This document shows positions 18,936-28,976 of a stretch of DNA of 64,000 bases, piece after piece. The position numbers were made by a program, and so were the translations under genes. Below the pieces are notes generated by a model, which was given only the letters and a program-made list of their open reading frames with translations, searched no databases and was not told the origin of the DNA. The first letter of the stretch is position 1. Each line of letters starts with the position of its first letter. This stretch comes from Thalassospira profundimaris (GTDB taxonomy: Bacteria; Pseudomonadota; Alphaproteobacteria; Rhodospirillales; Thalassospiraceae), in contig NZ_JPWH01000003.1 of assembly GCF_003326755.1 (NCBI RefSeq), forward strand, positions 248,001 through 312,000, written 5' to 3'.

Positions 18936-20168
18936 TCAACTATTGCGGACAGTTTTTAACCGTTGCCGCATGCTGGTCAGATATACCGGAATGATAAGGG
19001 TCAGGAAGGATGCCGTCATTAAAAAGGCGTTCACCAGCCCATAGCGTTCGGCGATTGCCCCGATAAAGGGCGGCCCGGCCATCAGGGCGGTATAACCAGT
19101 TGCTGCAATCGTCGCGACAACCGTGCCACCACTTCTGCCCGTACTATTGGCAGCGGCGGAAATGAGCAGCGGCAGGATCACAGCAAGCCCTATGCCCGCC
19201 ACAAAACAGCCGATCCAGGAGAGAATATAATGTGGGGACACAGCGATGATCAGGTATCCCGATGTCGCCAATACACAGCTTGTGAGCAAAATCGTGGGGC
19301 GTCCAAACCGCATGACCAGCCAGTCCCCGCTCAGGCGGGTGAGTGCCATTGCAGCCGAATATAACGCAAAACCGGCTGCGGCAACGGCGGCGGTACTGCC
19401 AAGTGTGTCGATCATCAGAACCGTAACCCAGTCTGTTATAACACCTTCGCCAAACTGACCGATAAAAGCGCATGTCCCGAAAGGAAGCAGCACCCAGAAA
19501 ATGGATTTATCCGTTTCCTTTTTCAGGTTGGCATTTTTCCCGGATGCCGTCCGGGAGGAGGAGGGGGAACGCGTGGCCGATTTTGGATGGTCTTCAATCA
19601 GACCATTTTGCAGATACCAGTGTGCGACAAGCAATATCGCGACACTGAAGGGAAGATGGATAGTTTTTGACAGGGGCAGGGCGAACCATAATGTTGCAAA
19701 TCCGGCCCCGGTAAAGCCGCCAAGGCTCCAGAAACCATGCAGGCCCGAGAGAATACTTCTCTGGCGGGCGCGTTCCAGGCTCACACCATTTGCGTTCATG
19801 GCGATATCCATCATCGCCGCACTAAAACCCATAAAAAACAGCGACAGTGCAAGGAACAGAAAGGATGGCATGAAAATCGGAACCGCAAGTGCGGGAAAGA
19901 AAAACAGGCCCGCAATCTTTACGACATAACGGGAACCAAATATATCGGCAAATCGGCCTGCAAAGGGCATGGCGGCAATAACGCCAATGGCCGCTGCCAA
20001 CAACGCAATGCCCAAACGCTCATGATTAAGCGAAAGCTGTTCCTGAACCAGCGGGATATGCGGAACCCAGCTGGCAAAACCAGCTCCGTGAATAAAAAAG
20101 ATGCCACGGCTATGATGATGGGCGCGGCGTTTTTCCGTATCAGATATTGCGAATGACGGTTTGCTCAT
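18936..20168 (-). CDS. MFS transporter
   Basis: 410 residues with about twelve hydrophobic segments split by a hydrophilic Ser/Lys-rich loop near residues 195-225. The A-loop GRFADIFGSRYVVK and the second-half GDWLVMRFGRP loop fit the major facilitator superfamily. The overall pattern, starting FFIHGAGFASWVPHIP and AMMDIAMNANGVSLE, resembles the YbjJ/fucose-permease-like branch. The start overlaps the DeoR regulator stop (ATGA), so the two are translationally coupled and the permease is probably controlled by that regulator. Substrate unknown; DeoR control hints at a sugar or sugar derivative. Confidence 0.85.
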   Translation of the reverse strand: MSKPSFAISDTEKRRAHHHSRGIFFIHGAGFASWVPHIPLVQEQLSLNHERLGIALLAAAIGVIAAMPFAGRFADIFGSRYVVKIAGLFFFPALAVPIFMPSFLFLALSLFFMGFSAAMMDIAMNANGVSLERARQRSILSGLHGFWSLGGFTGAGFATLWFALPLSKTIHLPFSVAILLVAHWYLQNGLIEDHPKSATRSPSSSRTASGKNANLKKETDKSIFWVLLPFGTCAFIGQFGEGVITDWVTVLMIDTLGSTAAVAAAGFALYSAAMALTRLSGDWLVMRFGRPTILLTSCVLATSGYLIIAVSPHYILSWIGCFVAGIGLAVILPLLISAAANSTGRSGGTVVATIAATGYTALMAGPPFIGAIAERYGLVNAFLMTASFLTLIIPVYLTSMRQRLKTVRNS

Positions 20169-20926
20169 ATCTGAATAACCTCAAGGCCTTGATTGCGATA
20201 ATTTGATAAATAGCTTTCAGATAACTTGCGTCCGGTCACAAGTCTGCTTACTGCATTTGTGTCGCACACTTTATAGGGCATTCGGGTTTCAAGTTTGTCG
20301 ACCGTTGCAATCGCAATTACATCGGATGACTGGGCAATCATTGCGGATTTGCTGGCTTTTTCGTCGATATTTTGCGTGCTGACACCTAATTCAGGATGGA
20401 TGGCGCAGGTTCCAAGAATGCAAATATCGGCGTGATAATGCCGGATTTCATCAACCGTTCCTGCTCCGGATACGACCATTTCCTTTTTCAGGATTTTGCC
20501 GCCAACCATGATTACGTTTGCATTCGGGTGGTCTGCAAGAATGACCGCGGCAGCAGGATTTAGAACAATCGCGCTCCCATGAAAGGATGGTTTGAGGTTT
20601 CGTGCCACCTCCAGCACCGTTGTCCCGCTATCGAGAAAGACGATGGCGTCATCGGGTATATGATTTTGGGCGACATAACGGGCAATTGTTGTCCGCTCCG
20701 GGCGGATTTCCTGGCTGCGTTCCTGATAACTGCCGTCCCCCGTGGCAGGTAAAATGGCACCTCCGTGGATGCGTCGTAAATCGCCCTGTTGCTCCAACTG
20801 ACGCAAATCACGGCGAATGGTGTCGAGCGAGGTGTGCAGGCGCTCTGCCAGATCATGAATATGAACGGTGCCATATTGCTTGAGTAAGGATGTAATCTCG
20901 CGGTGACGGTTTTCGACGCTCGACAT
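20165..20926 (-). CDS. DeoR-family transcriptional regulator
   Basis: 253 residues. N-terminal winged helix-turn-helix (about 1-57) with VHIHDLAERLHTSLDTIRRDL followed by LRRIHGGA, the classic DeoR/GlpR start. The C-terminal DeoRC sensor domain contains FLDSGTTVLEVARNL, which binds phosphorylated sugars in the family, and GGKILKKEMVVSG. First gene of an operon with the MFS permease (4-base overlap). The upstream 20927-20990 stretch is AT-rich with repeated TTGCA-type words (TTTTGCA, ATTGCA) that may belong to an operator. Confidence 0.93.
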   Translation of the reverse strand: MSSVENRHREITSLLKQYGTVHIHDLAERLHTSLDTIRRDLRQLEQQGDLRRIHGGAILPATGDGSYQERSQEIRPERTTIARYVAQNHIPDDAIVFLDSGTTVLEVARNLKPSFHGSAIVLNPAAAVILADHPNANVIMVGGKILKKEMVVSGAGTVDEIRHYHADICILGTCAIHPELGVSTQNIDEKASKSAMIAQSSDVIAIATVDKLETRMPYKVCDTNAVSRLVTGRKLSESYLSNYRNQGLEVIQI

Positions 20927-20997
20927 GATTTTGCCTATTTTGCACGTTTTGCATTTATTGCATGTTTATAGGCCAGATGCTTCACGGTCAAACAAAA

Positions 20998-21023
20998 ACC
21001 GGCCACGCAAAGCATGACCGGTT
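20998..21023 (-). terminator. Terminator of the O-acetylhomoserine sulfhydrylase gene
   Basis: ACCGGCCACGC and GCATGACCGGT pair through two wobble positions around AAA. On the - strand the stem is followed by TTTTTGTTTG. It lies 35 bases beyond the stop at 21058. Confidence 0.7.
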
Positions 21024-21057
21024 ATGTGAGGCGAATGATTGTCAGAATGTCTGATGG

Positions 21058-22347
21058 TTAACTGGCATCAAGTGCCTGTTTGAGGTCTGCGAGGATGTCG
21101 TCGATATGTTCGATCCCGATTGACAGGCGGACATAACTCTCGCTGACACCCGATGCGGCCAGCTCGGATTGCGAAAGCTGGGAATGGGTTGTTGTGGCCG
21201 GATGAATGGCAAGAGAGCGTGTGTCGCCAATATTGGCGACATGATAAAACAGCTTCAGGCTGTTGATGAATTTTTCACCTGCCGCACGTCCTTCCTTAAG
21301 TTCGAACCCTAAAAGAGACCCCAAACCACCCTTCAGATAGGTATCCGCACGACGACGGGTTTCCCCTTCCTGCAGGCTGGGATGAATGACCTTGGCGACC
21401 TTTGGGTGGTCTTTCAGGAATGCGGCAACCTTGTTGGCATTTTCGCAATGACGTTCCATACGCAGGGGCAGGGTTTCCATGCCCTGAATGATCTGGAATG
21501 AACTGAGCGGCGAAGCCGCCGCGCCCAGGTCACGCAAAAGCGTGCAGCGCAGTTTGATGGCATAGGCCACCGGGCCGATCGGTTTGACAGCTTCGGTCCA
21601 TACAGCACCATGATAGCTGGGATCCGGCTGGTTCAGAAGCGGGAAGCGTTTTGCGTGTTTTTCCCAATCGAAACGACCGGAATCAACAACGACTCCCCCC
21701 ACCGAAGTGCCGTGACCGGCAATAAACTTGGTCGTCGAATACATGACAATGGCGGCACCATGTTCGATGGGGCGGCACAGCACGGGGGCCGCTGTATTAT
21801 CGACAACCAGCGGAATACCAAGTTCGTCGCCAATGTCGGCGACTTCGCGCAGCGGGAAAACCTGCAGTTTCGGATTGGGCAGGGTTTCGGCATAGAAGGC
21901 GCGGGTTTTGTCGTCGGCCAGTTTGCGGAAGTTTTCCGGGTCGGACGGGTCGGCAAAACGGACCTCAATGCCCATTTGTTTGAATGTATTGGCAAACAGA
22001 TTCCAGGTTCCGCCATAAAGGTCGGTTGAACTGACAATATTGTCGCCAGCCTGAGCGATGTTCAGGATTGCAAATGTCGTTGCCGACTGGCCCGAGGCCA
22101 CCGCAACCGCGGCCGCACCGCCTTCAAGGGCAGTGATGCGCTGTTCGAGGACATCATTGGTCGGGTTCATCAGCCGTGTGTATATGTTGCCCAGTTCTTT
22201 TAAGGCAAACAGGTCAGCGGCGTGCTGCGTATCGCGAAACTGATAGCTGGTTGTCTGATAAATTGGCACGGCGACCGAACCAGTGGTCGGGTCGGCACGA
22301 TAGCCAGCGTGCAGGACAATTGTTTCCGGGTTTTTACTGTCGGTCAT
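21058..22347 (-). CDS. metY: O-acetylhomoserine sulfhydrylase / aminocarboxypropyltransferase
   Basis: 429 residues from ATG 22347 (GGGAAACGGA upstream). Cys/Met-metabolism PLP enzyme: Lys207 in YSTTKFIAGHGTS binds PLP, ASGQSATTFAIL and the LYGGTWNLF loop are typical, and the length suits the MetY branch rather than the shorter MetB/MetC. Converts O-acetylhomoserine with sulfide to homocysteine. A longer start at 22428 is unlikely. I looked for a SAM-II riboswitch in the 22348-22500 leader and could not recognise its conserved core. Confidence 0.92.
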   Translation of the reverse strand: MTDSKNPETIVLHAGYRADPTTGSVAVPIYQTTSYQFRDTQHAADLFALKELGNIYTRLMNPTNDVLEQRITALEGGAAAVAVASGQSATTFAILNIAQAGDNIVSSTDLYGGTWNLFANTFKQMGIEVRFADPSDPENFRKLADDKTRAFYAETLPNPKLQVFPLREVADIGDELGIPLVVDNTAAPVLCRPIEHGAAIVMYSTTKFIAGHGTSVGGVVVDSGRFDWEKHAKRFPLLNQPDPSYHGAVWTEAVKPIGPVAYAIKLRCTLLRDLGAAASPLSSFQIIQGMETLPLRMERHCENANKVAAFLKDHPKVAKVIHPSLQEGETRRRADTYLKGGLGSLLGFELKEGRAAGEKFINSLKLFYHVANIGDTRSLAIHPATTTHSQLSQSELAASGVSESYVRLSIGIEHIDDILADLKQALDAS

Positions 22348-22562
22348 TTCCGTTTCCCTGTTGCAGTTTTTCCACGTTGGGTCGCAGTAAGACATATTAA
22401 TTCCATATCGACAAGGTGCGCGCGACATCCGGCCGGGCAGGTACTGGTTATCCCTGATCCGTTCATTGTCGTATTTTGGTATTGTTATGCCGAATTATTT
22501 GACATCCGGCATTATTCACGTTTACGTAAAGGGAAACGATACGTCCGGACGAGGAACATCCA

Positions 22563-23702
22563 ATGGAATTTGTCCTTTCAGAAGACCAACAGGCATTTCA
22601 GCAAGCCGCCCGCGATTTTGCAGCAGGTGAAATGGCGCCTCATGCTGCACAATGGGATGCAGAACATATTTTCCCCGAAGAGACATTGCGCGCTGCGGCC
22701 GAACTGGGCTTTGCCGCGATATATACTCGCGATGATGTCGGCGGTGCCGGATTGGGGCGCCTCGATGCCGCACTTATATTCGAGGAACTGGCAACAGCTT
22801 GTCCATCAACGGCGGCTTATCTGTCGATTCATAACATGGCCTGCTGGATGATTGACAGATTCGGCACCGAAACGCAGCGTCAGACCTTCCTGCCGAAACT
22901 GACCAGTATGGCCCATTTTGCCAGTTACTGTCTGACTGAGCCAGGTGCTGGTTCGGATGCTGCTTCACTTCGCACGCGTGCGGTGCGCGAGGGTGATCAT
23001 TATGTGTTGAACGGGGAAAAGGCCTTTATCTCCGGTGGGTCGCGCAGTGACATCTATATTGTCATGGCACGCACCGGCGATGACAGCCCCTCCGGAATTT
23101 CCACATTTATTGTCCCCAGGGATGCGCCGGGGCTGTCATTTGGCAAGCTCGAAGAAAAGATGGGGTGGCACAGTCAGCCAACGTCGGCGGTTATTTTCAG
23201 TGACTGCAAAATACCGGCGGAAAACCTTCTGGGTGCCGAAGGGGACGGTTTCAAATTCGCCATGAAAGGTTTGGATGGCGGGCGACTGAATATTGCCGCC
23301 TGTTCGATTGGTGGCGCCCGGGCCGCGATGGAACATGCGCGCGATCATATGCGGGTGCGTAAACAGTTTGGCAAACCCCTGGAAGCGTTTCAGGCTCTGC
23401 AATTCAAATATGCTGATATGGTGACGGAACTGGAAGCTGCGCGTTTGTTGCTGCACAAGGCCGCCTGCAAGCTTGACGCGCAGGATCATGATGCCACACA
23501 GTTCTGCGCGATGGCCAAACGGTATGCGACCGATATTGCATTTTCTGTTTGCAATGATGCACTGCAATTGCACGGTGGTTATGGTTATATTCGGGAATAT
23601 CCCGTTGAACGGCTGCTACGCGATCTGCGTGTGCACCAAATCCTTGAAGGTACAAACGAAATTATGCGGGTTATCATCGCGCGTGCTGCTTTGCGTGATT
23701 GA
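22563..23702 (+). CDS. Isobutyryl-CoA dehydrogenase-like acyl-CoA dehydrogenase
   Basis: 379 residues. FAD-dependent acyl-CoA dehydrogenase with CLTEPGAGSDAAS and FISGGSRSD substrate/FAD motifs, the RKQFGKPLEAFQALQF segment, a HGGYGYIREYPVERLLRD motif and catalytic Glu362 in ILEGTNEIMR. The next two genes encode 3-hydroxyisobutyryl-CoA hydrolase and 3-hydroxyisobutyrate dehydrogenase, so oxidation of isobutyryl-CoA to methacrylyl-CoA in valine catabolism is the likely role. Short-chain specificity is inferred from context. Confidence 0.9.
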   Translation: MEFVLSEDQQAFQQAARDFAAGEMAPHAAQWDAEHIFPEETLRAAAELGFAAIYTRDDVGGAGLGRLDAALIFEELATACPSTAAYLSIHNMACWMIDRFGTETQRQTFLPKLTSMAHFASYCLTEPGAGSDAASLRTRAVREGDHYVLNGEKAFISGGSRSDIYIVMARTGDDSPSGISTFIVPRDAPGLSFGKLEEKMGWHSQPTSAVIFSDCKIPAENLLGAEGDGFKFAMKGLDGGRLNIAACSIGGARAAMEHARDHMRVRKQFGKPLEAFQALQFKYADMVTELEAARLLLHKAACKLDAQDHDATQFCAMAKRYATDIAFSVCNDALQLHGGYGYIREYPVERLLRDLRVHQILEGTNEIMRVIIARAALRD

Positions 23703-23737
23703 TCAGTGCTCGCCTTGAACGTCCAGGAGCCCCGGAT

Positions 23738-24817
23738 ATGAACGATGTTGGTGTCGAATTTGTCGTCAATGGTGCGGTGGGTGAAATCCATTTGAACCGG
23801 CCCAAAGCCCTAAATGCGCTGACCCTGCCGATGGTGGATGCGATACACCATCAAATGCGTCTTTGGGAACATGACGATGCCATTGCTGTGCTTACCATAG
23901 AAGGGGTCGGGGAAAAGGCGTTTTGCGCGGGCGGCGATATTCGGGGGCTTTATGATGCCCGCATGCAGAACAAGCCCGAATTGCTTGATGCCTTTTACCG
24001 CCGGGAATATCGGCTAAATCACTATATGTCGGTGTATCCCAAGCCCTGTATTGCCTTGCTGGACGGCATCACAATGGGCGGTGGTGTTGGGGTATCGGTT
24101 CATGGTCGCTATCGGGTTGTGACAGAAAAAACCATGTTTGCCATGCCCGAAACCGGTATCGGCTTTTTCCCCGATGTGGGGGGGGGATATTTCCTGCCGC
24201 GCTGCCCGGGTGAAACAGGCATGTATCTTGGGTTGACAGGCGCGCGCTTGGCAGCGGCCGATTGCCTTTATACGGGCATAGCAACGCATGGGGCGCAAAG
24301 TACGGATATTCCATCACTCAAAAAGGTGCTGGCAACGGCTGATTTTCATGCAGATGGCACGGAATATGAAGCTGTATGTCAGCAGGTGGAAAAGATACTG
24401 GCAGCCTATTTCCACGATCATGGACAGGCTGATCTGGAAAATGTTCGGCCGGAGATTGACGCTGTCTTTTCTGCTGAAACCTTGATTGATGTTTTCCGTA
24501 AACTTGAAGAATCTGGATCAGAATTTTCAGTTAAAACACTGAAAATGCTAAAATCAAAATCACCAATGGCCTTGGCGGTTACGTTTAAGCAGATCCGTCA
24601 CGGGGCAAAACTTGATCTGACCGAGGACCTGAAGATGGAGTTTCGCCTTAGCCAGCATATGGTTGAAAAACCTGATTTGTTTGAAGGTGTTCGGGCTGTC
24701 ATCGTGGACAAGGATCATGAGCCGCACTGGGCTCAGGGAGATGTTGGCCAGGTTGATCCGCGTGATGTGGATGCGTTTTTTGCCCCTTTGCCCGCGGCAA
24801 AAGAATTGACGATATAG
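23738..24817 (+). CDS. 3-hydroxyisobutyryl-CoA hydrolase
   Basis: 359 residues from ATG 23738 with CAGGAG upstream. Crotonase-fold protein; KAFCAGGDIRGLYDA forms the oxyanion hole, and MPETGIGFFPDVGGGYFLPR is the hallmark separating this hydrolase from enoyl-CoA hydratases. Releases 3-hydroxyisobutyrate from its CoA ester, a key step in valine degradation because methacrylyl-CoA is toxic. It follows the acyl-CoA dehydrogenase by 35 bases. An enoyl-CoA hydratase for the step between these two enzymes is not in this cluster. Confidence 0.9.
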   Translation: MNDVGVEFVVNGAVGEIHLNRPKALNALTLPMVDAIHHQMRLWEHDDAIAVLTIEGVGEKAFCAGGDIRGLYDARMQNKPELLDAFYRREYRLNHYMSVYPKPCIALLDGITMGGGVGVSVHGRYRVVTEKTMFAMPETGIGFFPDVGGGYFLPRCPGETGMYLGLTGARLAAADCLYTGIATHGAQSTDIPSLKKVLATADFHADGTEYEAVCQQVEKILAAYFHDHGQADLENVRPEIDAVFSAETLIDVFRKLEESGSEFSVKTLKMLKSKSPMALAVTFKQIRHGAKLDLTEDLKMEFRLSQHMVEKPDLFEGVRAVIVDKDHEPHWAQGDVGQVDPRDVDAFFAPLPAAKELTI

Positions 24818-24913
24818 GTTGTTATAATACCGTTCAGGTCACGCGTATTCGCGCCTGTATGTGATGAACAAATAAAACCGGTATCTACCGGACCATCAGA
24901 GGAGACGTTAGAA

Positions 24914-25801
24914 ATGGCAAAGATTGGTTTTGTCGGTTTGGGCAATATGGGCGGTCCGATGGCTGCCAACCTTGTCCGAGCCGGACATGAAGTTAAGGTT
25001 TTTGATCTGTCGGCCGAGGCAGTAAAGGCAGCGGTGGATATTGGCGCGACCGCCAGCGCATCTCTGGCGGATGTCGCTGGTGATGTCGAAGCAATCGTCA
25101 CGGTTCTTCCGGCTGGGAAACATGTGCTGGCAGTTTATGACGGGGCAGACGGACTGTTGAACAATGCGGCACCCGGTACGCTGATGATTGACAGCTCCAC
25201 CATCGAAGTTGATGCCGCGCGCAAGGCCGCAGAACTGGCCAAACAAAAGGGAATGCGGGCGGTTGATGCCCCCATATCTGGCGGAGTTGCCGGGGCAACA
25301 GCGGGGACCCTGACCTTTATGGTCGGCGGCGAAGCAGAAGCATTTGCAGCAGCAGAGCCGATTTTGCAGGCAATGGGCAGCAACATTATTCATGCGGGTG
25401 ATAGCGGGGCCGGGCAGGCGGCCAAGATTTGCAACAACATGATCCTCGGTGTCAGCATGATTGCGGTCTCCGAGGCGTTTATGCTGGCAAAGCGGCTTGG
25501 GGTCGATGCCCAGAAACTGTTTGATATTTCGTCCAAGGCATCTGGCCAGTGCTGGTCGCTGACCAGTTATTGTCCGGTTCCCGGGCCGGTGCCTGCATCC
25601 CCCGCCAACCGGGATTATCAGCCGGGTTTTGCTGTTGATATGATGCTAAAGGACTTGAAACTGGCGCAACAAGCGTCGGCATCGGCAAATGCAACCACCC
25701 CGATGGGGGCACTGGCCGAAAGCCTGTATGCGATGTATAGCGCAGGTGGTAACGGCGGTCGCGATTTTTCGGCAATTGTCAAAATGCTCGATGGGGAATA
25801 A
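24914..25801 (+). CDS. mmsB: 3-hydroxyisobutyrate dehydrogenase
   Basis: 295 residues, AGAGGAG upstream of ATG 24914. NAD-dependent beta-hydroxyacid dehydrogenase: N-terminal Rossmann motif GFVGLGNMGGPMA, substrate loop DAPISGGVAGATAGTL, catalytic Lys171 in GAGQAAKICNNM, and the SGQCWSL segment with a Pro-rich stretch typical of MmsB. Oxidises 3-hydroxyisobutyrate to methylmalonate semialdehyde in valine catabolism. Follows the hydrolase by 96 bases; the gap could hold an additional promoter. The next enzyme, MmsA, is not seen in the window. Confidence 0.94.
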   Translation: MAKIGFVGLGNMGGPMAANLVRAGHEVKVFDLSAEAVKAAVDIGATASASLADVAGDVEAIVTVLPAGKHVLAVYDGADGLLNNAAPGTLMIDSSTIEVDAARKAAELAKQKGMRAVDAPISGGVAGATAGTLTFMVGGEAEAFAAAEPILQAMGSNIIHAGDSGAGQAAKICNNMILGVSMIAVSEAFMLAKRLGVDAQKLFDISSKASGQCWSLTSYCPVPGPVPASPANRDYQPGFAVDMMLKDLKLAQQASASANATTPMGALAESLYAMYSAGGNGGRDFSAIVKMLDGE

Positions 25802-25854
25802 CGAAACTTCGTAAGGCAGTTTTGACCCTGGACAGCATAATCCACTATTATGTC

Positions 25855-25885
25855 ATGCGAGGGATTTCGGTCCTTCGCATTTTTT
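25855..25885 (+). terminator. Terminator after the valine catabolic genes
   Basis: ATGCGAGGGA (25855-25864) and TCCTTCGCAT (25871-25880) pair with one wobble around TTTCGG, followed by TTTTT. Confidence 0.8.
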
Positions 25886-25981
25886 GTATCCAGATTCGGC
25901 AGGTTTGGTAGTATTCTGGTTTCCATACCGACTTTTACGCATTCCTGAAGGCGGGAATAAACAAGGGTACCACATTCAGTC

Positions 25982-26173
25982 ATGGCACCAGCTTCATCTA
26001 AAAACCGCGAAATTTACATAGAATTCAAGCAGGTAGGCCAATACCTTCGCTGTACTGCCATTGATTCCGTAACGGGAAAAGAGGTTACGGTTGCGGGGCC
26101 GGTGTCGCGTAATCCGGAACAACTGAAGCGCGTTGCAATACAAAAACTTGAATACATTTTGAATAAGGAATAA
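25982..26173 (+). CDS. Small conserved alphaproteobacterial protein (DUF6898-like)
   Basis: 63 residues. Contains NREIYIEFKQVGQYLRCTAID, TGKEVTVAGP and ends with LKRVAIQKLEYILNK, a pattern I associate with a short conserved alphaproteobacterial family (DUF6898) that is sometimes mislabelled as serine hydroxymethyltransferase. Predicted small beta-rich soluble protein with a C-terminal helix. Stands alone between two transcription units. Function unknown; the family name is from memory and should be treated as tentative. Confidence 0.7.
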   Translation: MAPASSKNREIYIEFKQVGQYLRCTAIDSVTGKEVTVAGPVSRNPEQLKRVAIQKLEYILNKE

Positions 26174-26529
26174 AATATACAATATTGGAAGCGTTGGTTG
26201 TTTCTTCTTTATGGTAAAAGATTCTATCCGGGAGTGGGAAAACCGGAGATTCATCCAATTTTCCAAACACGCTTGCAGCCTTTGAACACATGTGTCTAAG
26301 GTTTCAATCGTAAATCGCGTTGTCGGACCCAGAACCACAAAAGAATGGTCGCGTCCGGTAACTTAAAAGCGGGGATACCCCGATAACAAAAAGACGGAGG
26401 CTGCGGAGGTTTGCGAGGGGGCAATGGGGAGATGGGTTCTTACCCAAAAACATTTGTATATCCTTGTTCTATGCCTGCGGCCTTGCTGTCGAGGACGGCG
26501 TTTGTCTGTGCCAAATCTAAGGTTGAGCA
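26174..26529 (+). other. Leader/promoter region of the liv operon
   Basis: 356 bases with no convincing gene. It contains the palindrome ACACATGTGT (26286-26295), a GC-rich mini-hairpin CGGGG-ATA-CCCCG (26370-26382) followed by an A-rich stretch, and purine-rich GGAGG words that do not lead into a credible coding frame. The region must contain the livH promoter. No attenuator peptide rich in Leu, Ile or Val was found. Confidence 0.45.
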
Positions 26530-27453
26530 ATGGATTGGGCTTATTTTTTACAACAATTGATCAATGGTCTGACGCTGGGCGCCATTTATGGGCTCATTGC
26601 GATCGGTTACACGATGGTCTATGGCATCATCGGTATGATCAACTTTGCGCATGGCGAAATCTATATGCTGGGCGCTTTTCATTCCCTGATTACGTTCCTG
26701 ATCTGTCAGGCGGCGGGAATTAGCGGCATTCTGCCGTTAACACTTCTTTTGATGCTGGTTGTATCAATGGTGATGACCTCGGTTTATGGCTGGGGCGTTG
26801 AACGCATTGCATATCGACCCTTGCGTGGTTCATTCCGCTTGGCAGCCCTGATTTCTGCCATCGGGATGTCGATTTTCCTTCAGAACTTTGTCCAGATTGC
26901 GCAGGGTGCGCGTGTCAAGGCAATGCAGCCCTTTATCAAGGGCGGGATCACGCTGATGGAAAGCCCGAATTTTAATGTTCAGCTAAGTTACATGCAGATC
27001 ATTATTATCGTGCTGACCTTTGTTCTGATGGTTGTTTTCTCAACCCTGATTGCCAAAACATCGCTTGGACGTGCGCAGCGCGCCTGCGAGCAGGACCGTA
27101 CGATGGCCGGCCTGCTGGGCATCAATGTCGACCGTACCATTTCAACCACCTTTGTCATGGGCGCTGCCCTGGCCTCGGTCGCCGGGATGATGGTGACACT
27201 GTATTACGGCGTGATCGATTTCTATATCGGCTTCCTTGCCGGTGTGAAAGCTTTCACCGCTGCGGTTCTTGGCGGCATTGGTTCTCTTCCAGGCGCAATG
27301 CTCGGCGGATTGCTGATTGGCCTTATTGAGTCCTTCTGGTCGGGGTATCTCACCATCGAATACAAGGATGTCGCCACATTCGGCATTCTGGTTCTGGTGC
27401 TGATCTTCCGTCCGTGGGGTCTTCTCGGCAAGCCGGAGGTGGAGAAAGTCTGA
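26530..27453 (+). CDS. livH: Branched-chain amino acid ABC transporter permease LivH
   Basis: 307 residues, about eight membrane segments. [38 protein letters not shown] is the LivH opening, and the cytoplasmic loop [23 protein letters not shown] is the EAA-like contact with the ATPases. The C-terminal [21 protein letters not shown] is also characteristic. Forms the channel with LivM. Its TGA overlaps the livM ATG by one base. Confidence 0.95.
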   Translation: MDWAYFLQQLINGLTLGAIYGLIAIGYTMVYGIIGMINFAHGEIYMLGAFHSLITFLICQAAGISGILPLTLLLMLVVSMVMTSVYGWGVERIAYRPLRGSFRLAALISAIGMSIFLQNFVQIAQGARVKAMQPFIKGGITLMESPNFNVQLSYMQIIIIVLTFVLMVVFSTLIAKTSLGRAQRACEQDRTMAGLLGINVDRTISTTFVMGAALASVAGMMVTLYYGVIDFYIGFLAGVKAFTAAVLGGIGSLPGAMLGGLLIGLIESFWSGYLTIEYKDVATFGILVLVLIFRPWGLLGKPEVEKV

Positions 27454-28976
27454 TGTCGTCTTTGCTTACATCTGCGCGTGTTACGCCCGCTGAAATCGCC
27501 AAGGAACTCGCGTTCTTTGCCGTCATCGCTTTCATGATGTCGATTATGATCCTCGGCGTGGAAACGGTTGACCGTCCGACCGGGCTGGAACTGGCCCTTC
27601 GCTGGGATCTGGTGATCCTTGCTATCGCCTCGACGCTTGTCGGGCGTCTTGGGTTGATCGTTCGTCGCGAACACATGTCGCGTCTATTGCAGGCGGTGCT
27701 GATAGTGGTTTCGGCGGTGATGGTGTTTGAAATGTTCGTCCGGTTTCGTGACATGGACGACCGTTGGGCTGCACCTGTTACCTTTGATATGGCCTTTCAA
27801 AGCGTTACCAGTGTCATCGTCTTTGTCGCGATGATTGCTGTCGTCTTTGCCATTGCCTATTTTTCGGCCTCCACCAAACGGGTTGTGACCGAGGAAGAAA
27901 AAGCTCAAAGCATTTCTTCGCGTTTGCAGGTTGCCTATCGGACAAACACCAAAAAAATCGGTTTTGTCGGGATTCTTTTCTTCTTCATCTTCCCGCTGCT
28001 TTTTGGCGAAAACCGGTCTGCCATCGACCTTGCAACCCTTGTGATGATCTACATCATGCTGGGTTGGGGGTTGAATATCGTGGTGGGGCTGGCTGGTCTG
28101 CTGGATCTGGGATATGTGGCTTTTTATGCTGTTGGTGCCTATTCCTATGCCCTGTTGTCCCAGCATTTCGGTCTCAGCTTCTGGCTTTGCCTGCCGATGG
28201 CGGGTATTTTCTCGGCCAGCTTCGGGATTATCCTTGGTTTCCCGGTTCTGCGCTTGCGGGGGGACTATCTTGCCATCGTGACGCTGGGTTTCGGGGAAAT
28301 CATCCGTGTTGTCCTGATTAACTGGTACAATCTTACCGGTGGCCCGGACGGTATTGCGTCGATCGAACGTCCGTCTTTCTTCGGTCTGGCGGAATTCTCG
28401 CGCCGGGTACCAGAAGGTGTCACAAGTTTTTCCGACTTGTTTGGCATCGATTATTCGTCGATGCACCGCCTGATTTTCCTGTATTATCTGATCCTTATTC
28501 TCGCCTTGGTGACGAACTTTGTCACCATGCGCCTGCGCAAGTTGCCGATCGGCCGGGCATGGGAAGCATTACGCGAGGATGAAATCGCCTGTCGTTCGCT
28601 TGGCATTAATCCGACCAATACCAAACTTTCGGCGTTTGCCATTGGGGCCATGTTTGGCGGCTTTGCCGGGGCGTTCTTTGCTACCCGTCAGGGCTTTATC
28701 AGCCCGGAAAGCTTCACCTTTCTTGAATCGGCCGTCATCCTGGCCATCGTTGTGATGGGCGGCATGGGCAGTCAGATCGGGGTGGTTCTTGCGGCGATCG
28801 TCATGATCGGTTTCCCGGAAATGTTCCGTGAACTGGCCGAATATCGCATGCTGATTTTCGGGGCAGGGATGGTTGCCATCATGTTGTGGCGTCCGCGCGG
28901 CCTTCTGTCTTTCCGTGATCCGACGATTTTGCTGAATATGAGCAAAAAAGAAAAAGTTGCCGGAGAAAACTCATGA
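27453..28976 (+). CDS. livM: Branched-chain amino acid ABC transporter permease LivM
   Basis: 507 residues from ATG 27453 (GGAGG nearby, TGATG overlap with livH). The conserved permease core begins near residue 180 with [29 protein letters not shown] and includes the loop [21 protein letters not shown], the ATPase contact. The N-terminal 170 residues carry extra hydrophobic segments and a charged loop, making it longer than the E. coli protein of about 425 residues; alphaproteobacterial LivM proteins often have such an extension. The stop overlaps livG by ATGA. Confidence 0.94.
   Translation: MSSLLTSARVTPAEIAKELAFFAVIAFMMSIMILGVETVDRPTGLELALRWDLVILAIASTLVGRLGLIVRREHMSRLLQAVLIVVSAVMVFEMFVRFRDMDDRWAAPVTFDMAFQSVTSVIVFVAMIAVVFAIAYFSASTKRVVTEEEKAQSISSRLQVAYRTNTKKIGFVGILFFFIFPLLFGENRSAIDLATLVMIYIMLGWGLNIVVGLAGLLDLGYVAFYAVGAYSYALLSQHFGLSFWLCLPMAGIFSASFGIILGFPVLRLRGDYLAIVTLGFGEIIRVVLINWYNLTGGPDGIASIERPSFFGLAEFSRRVPEGVTSFSDLFGIDYSSMHRLIFLYYLILILALVTNFVTMRLRKLPIGRAWEALREDEIACRSLGINPTNTKLSAFAIGAMFGGFAGAFFATRQGFISPESFTFLESAVILAIVVMGGMGSQIGVVLAAIVMIGFPEMFRELAEYRMLIFGAGMVAIMLWRPRGLLSFRDPTILLNMSKKEKVAGENS

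Noticed and set aside
22348..22560. SAM-II riboswitch in front of metY
   Set aside because: The leader on the - strand has some G/C-rich words (CCGGCCGG, AACGTGG), but the conserved SAM-II core and pseudoknot partners could not be found.
26403..26529. Short coding frame overlapping the livH start
   Set aside because: Arg/Trp/Cys-rich translation without family features; it runs out of frame into livH and lacks a consistent start.
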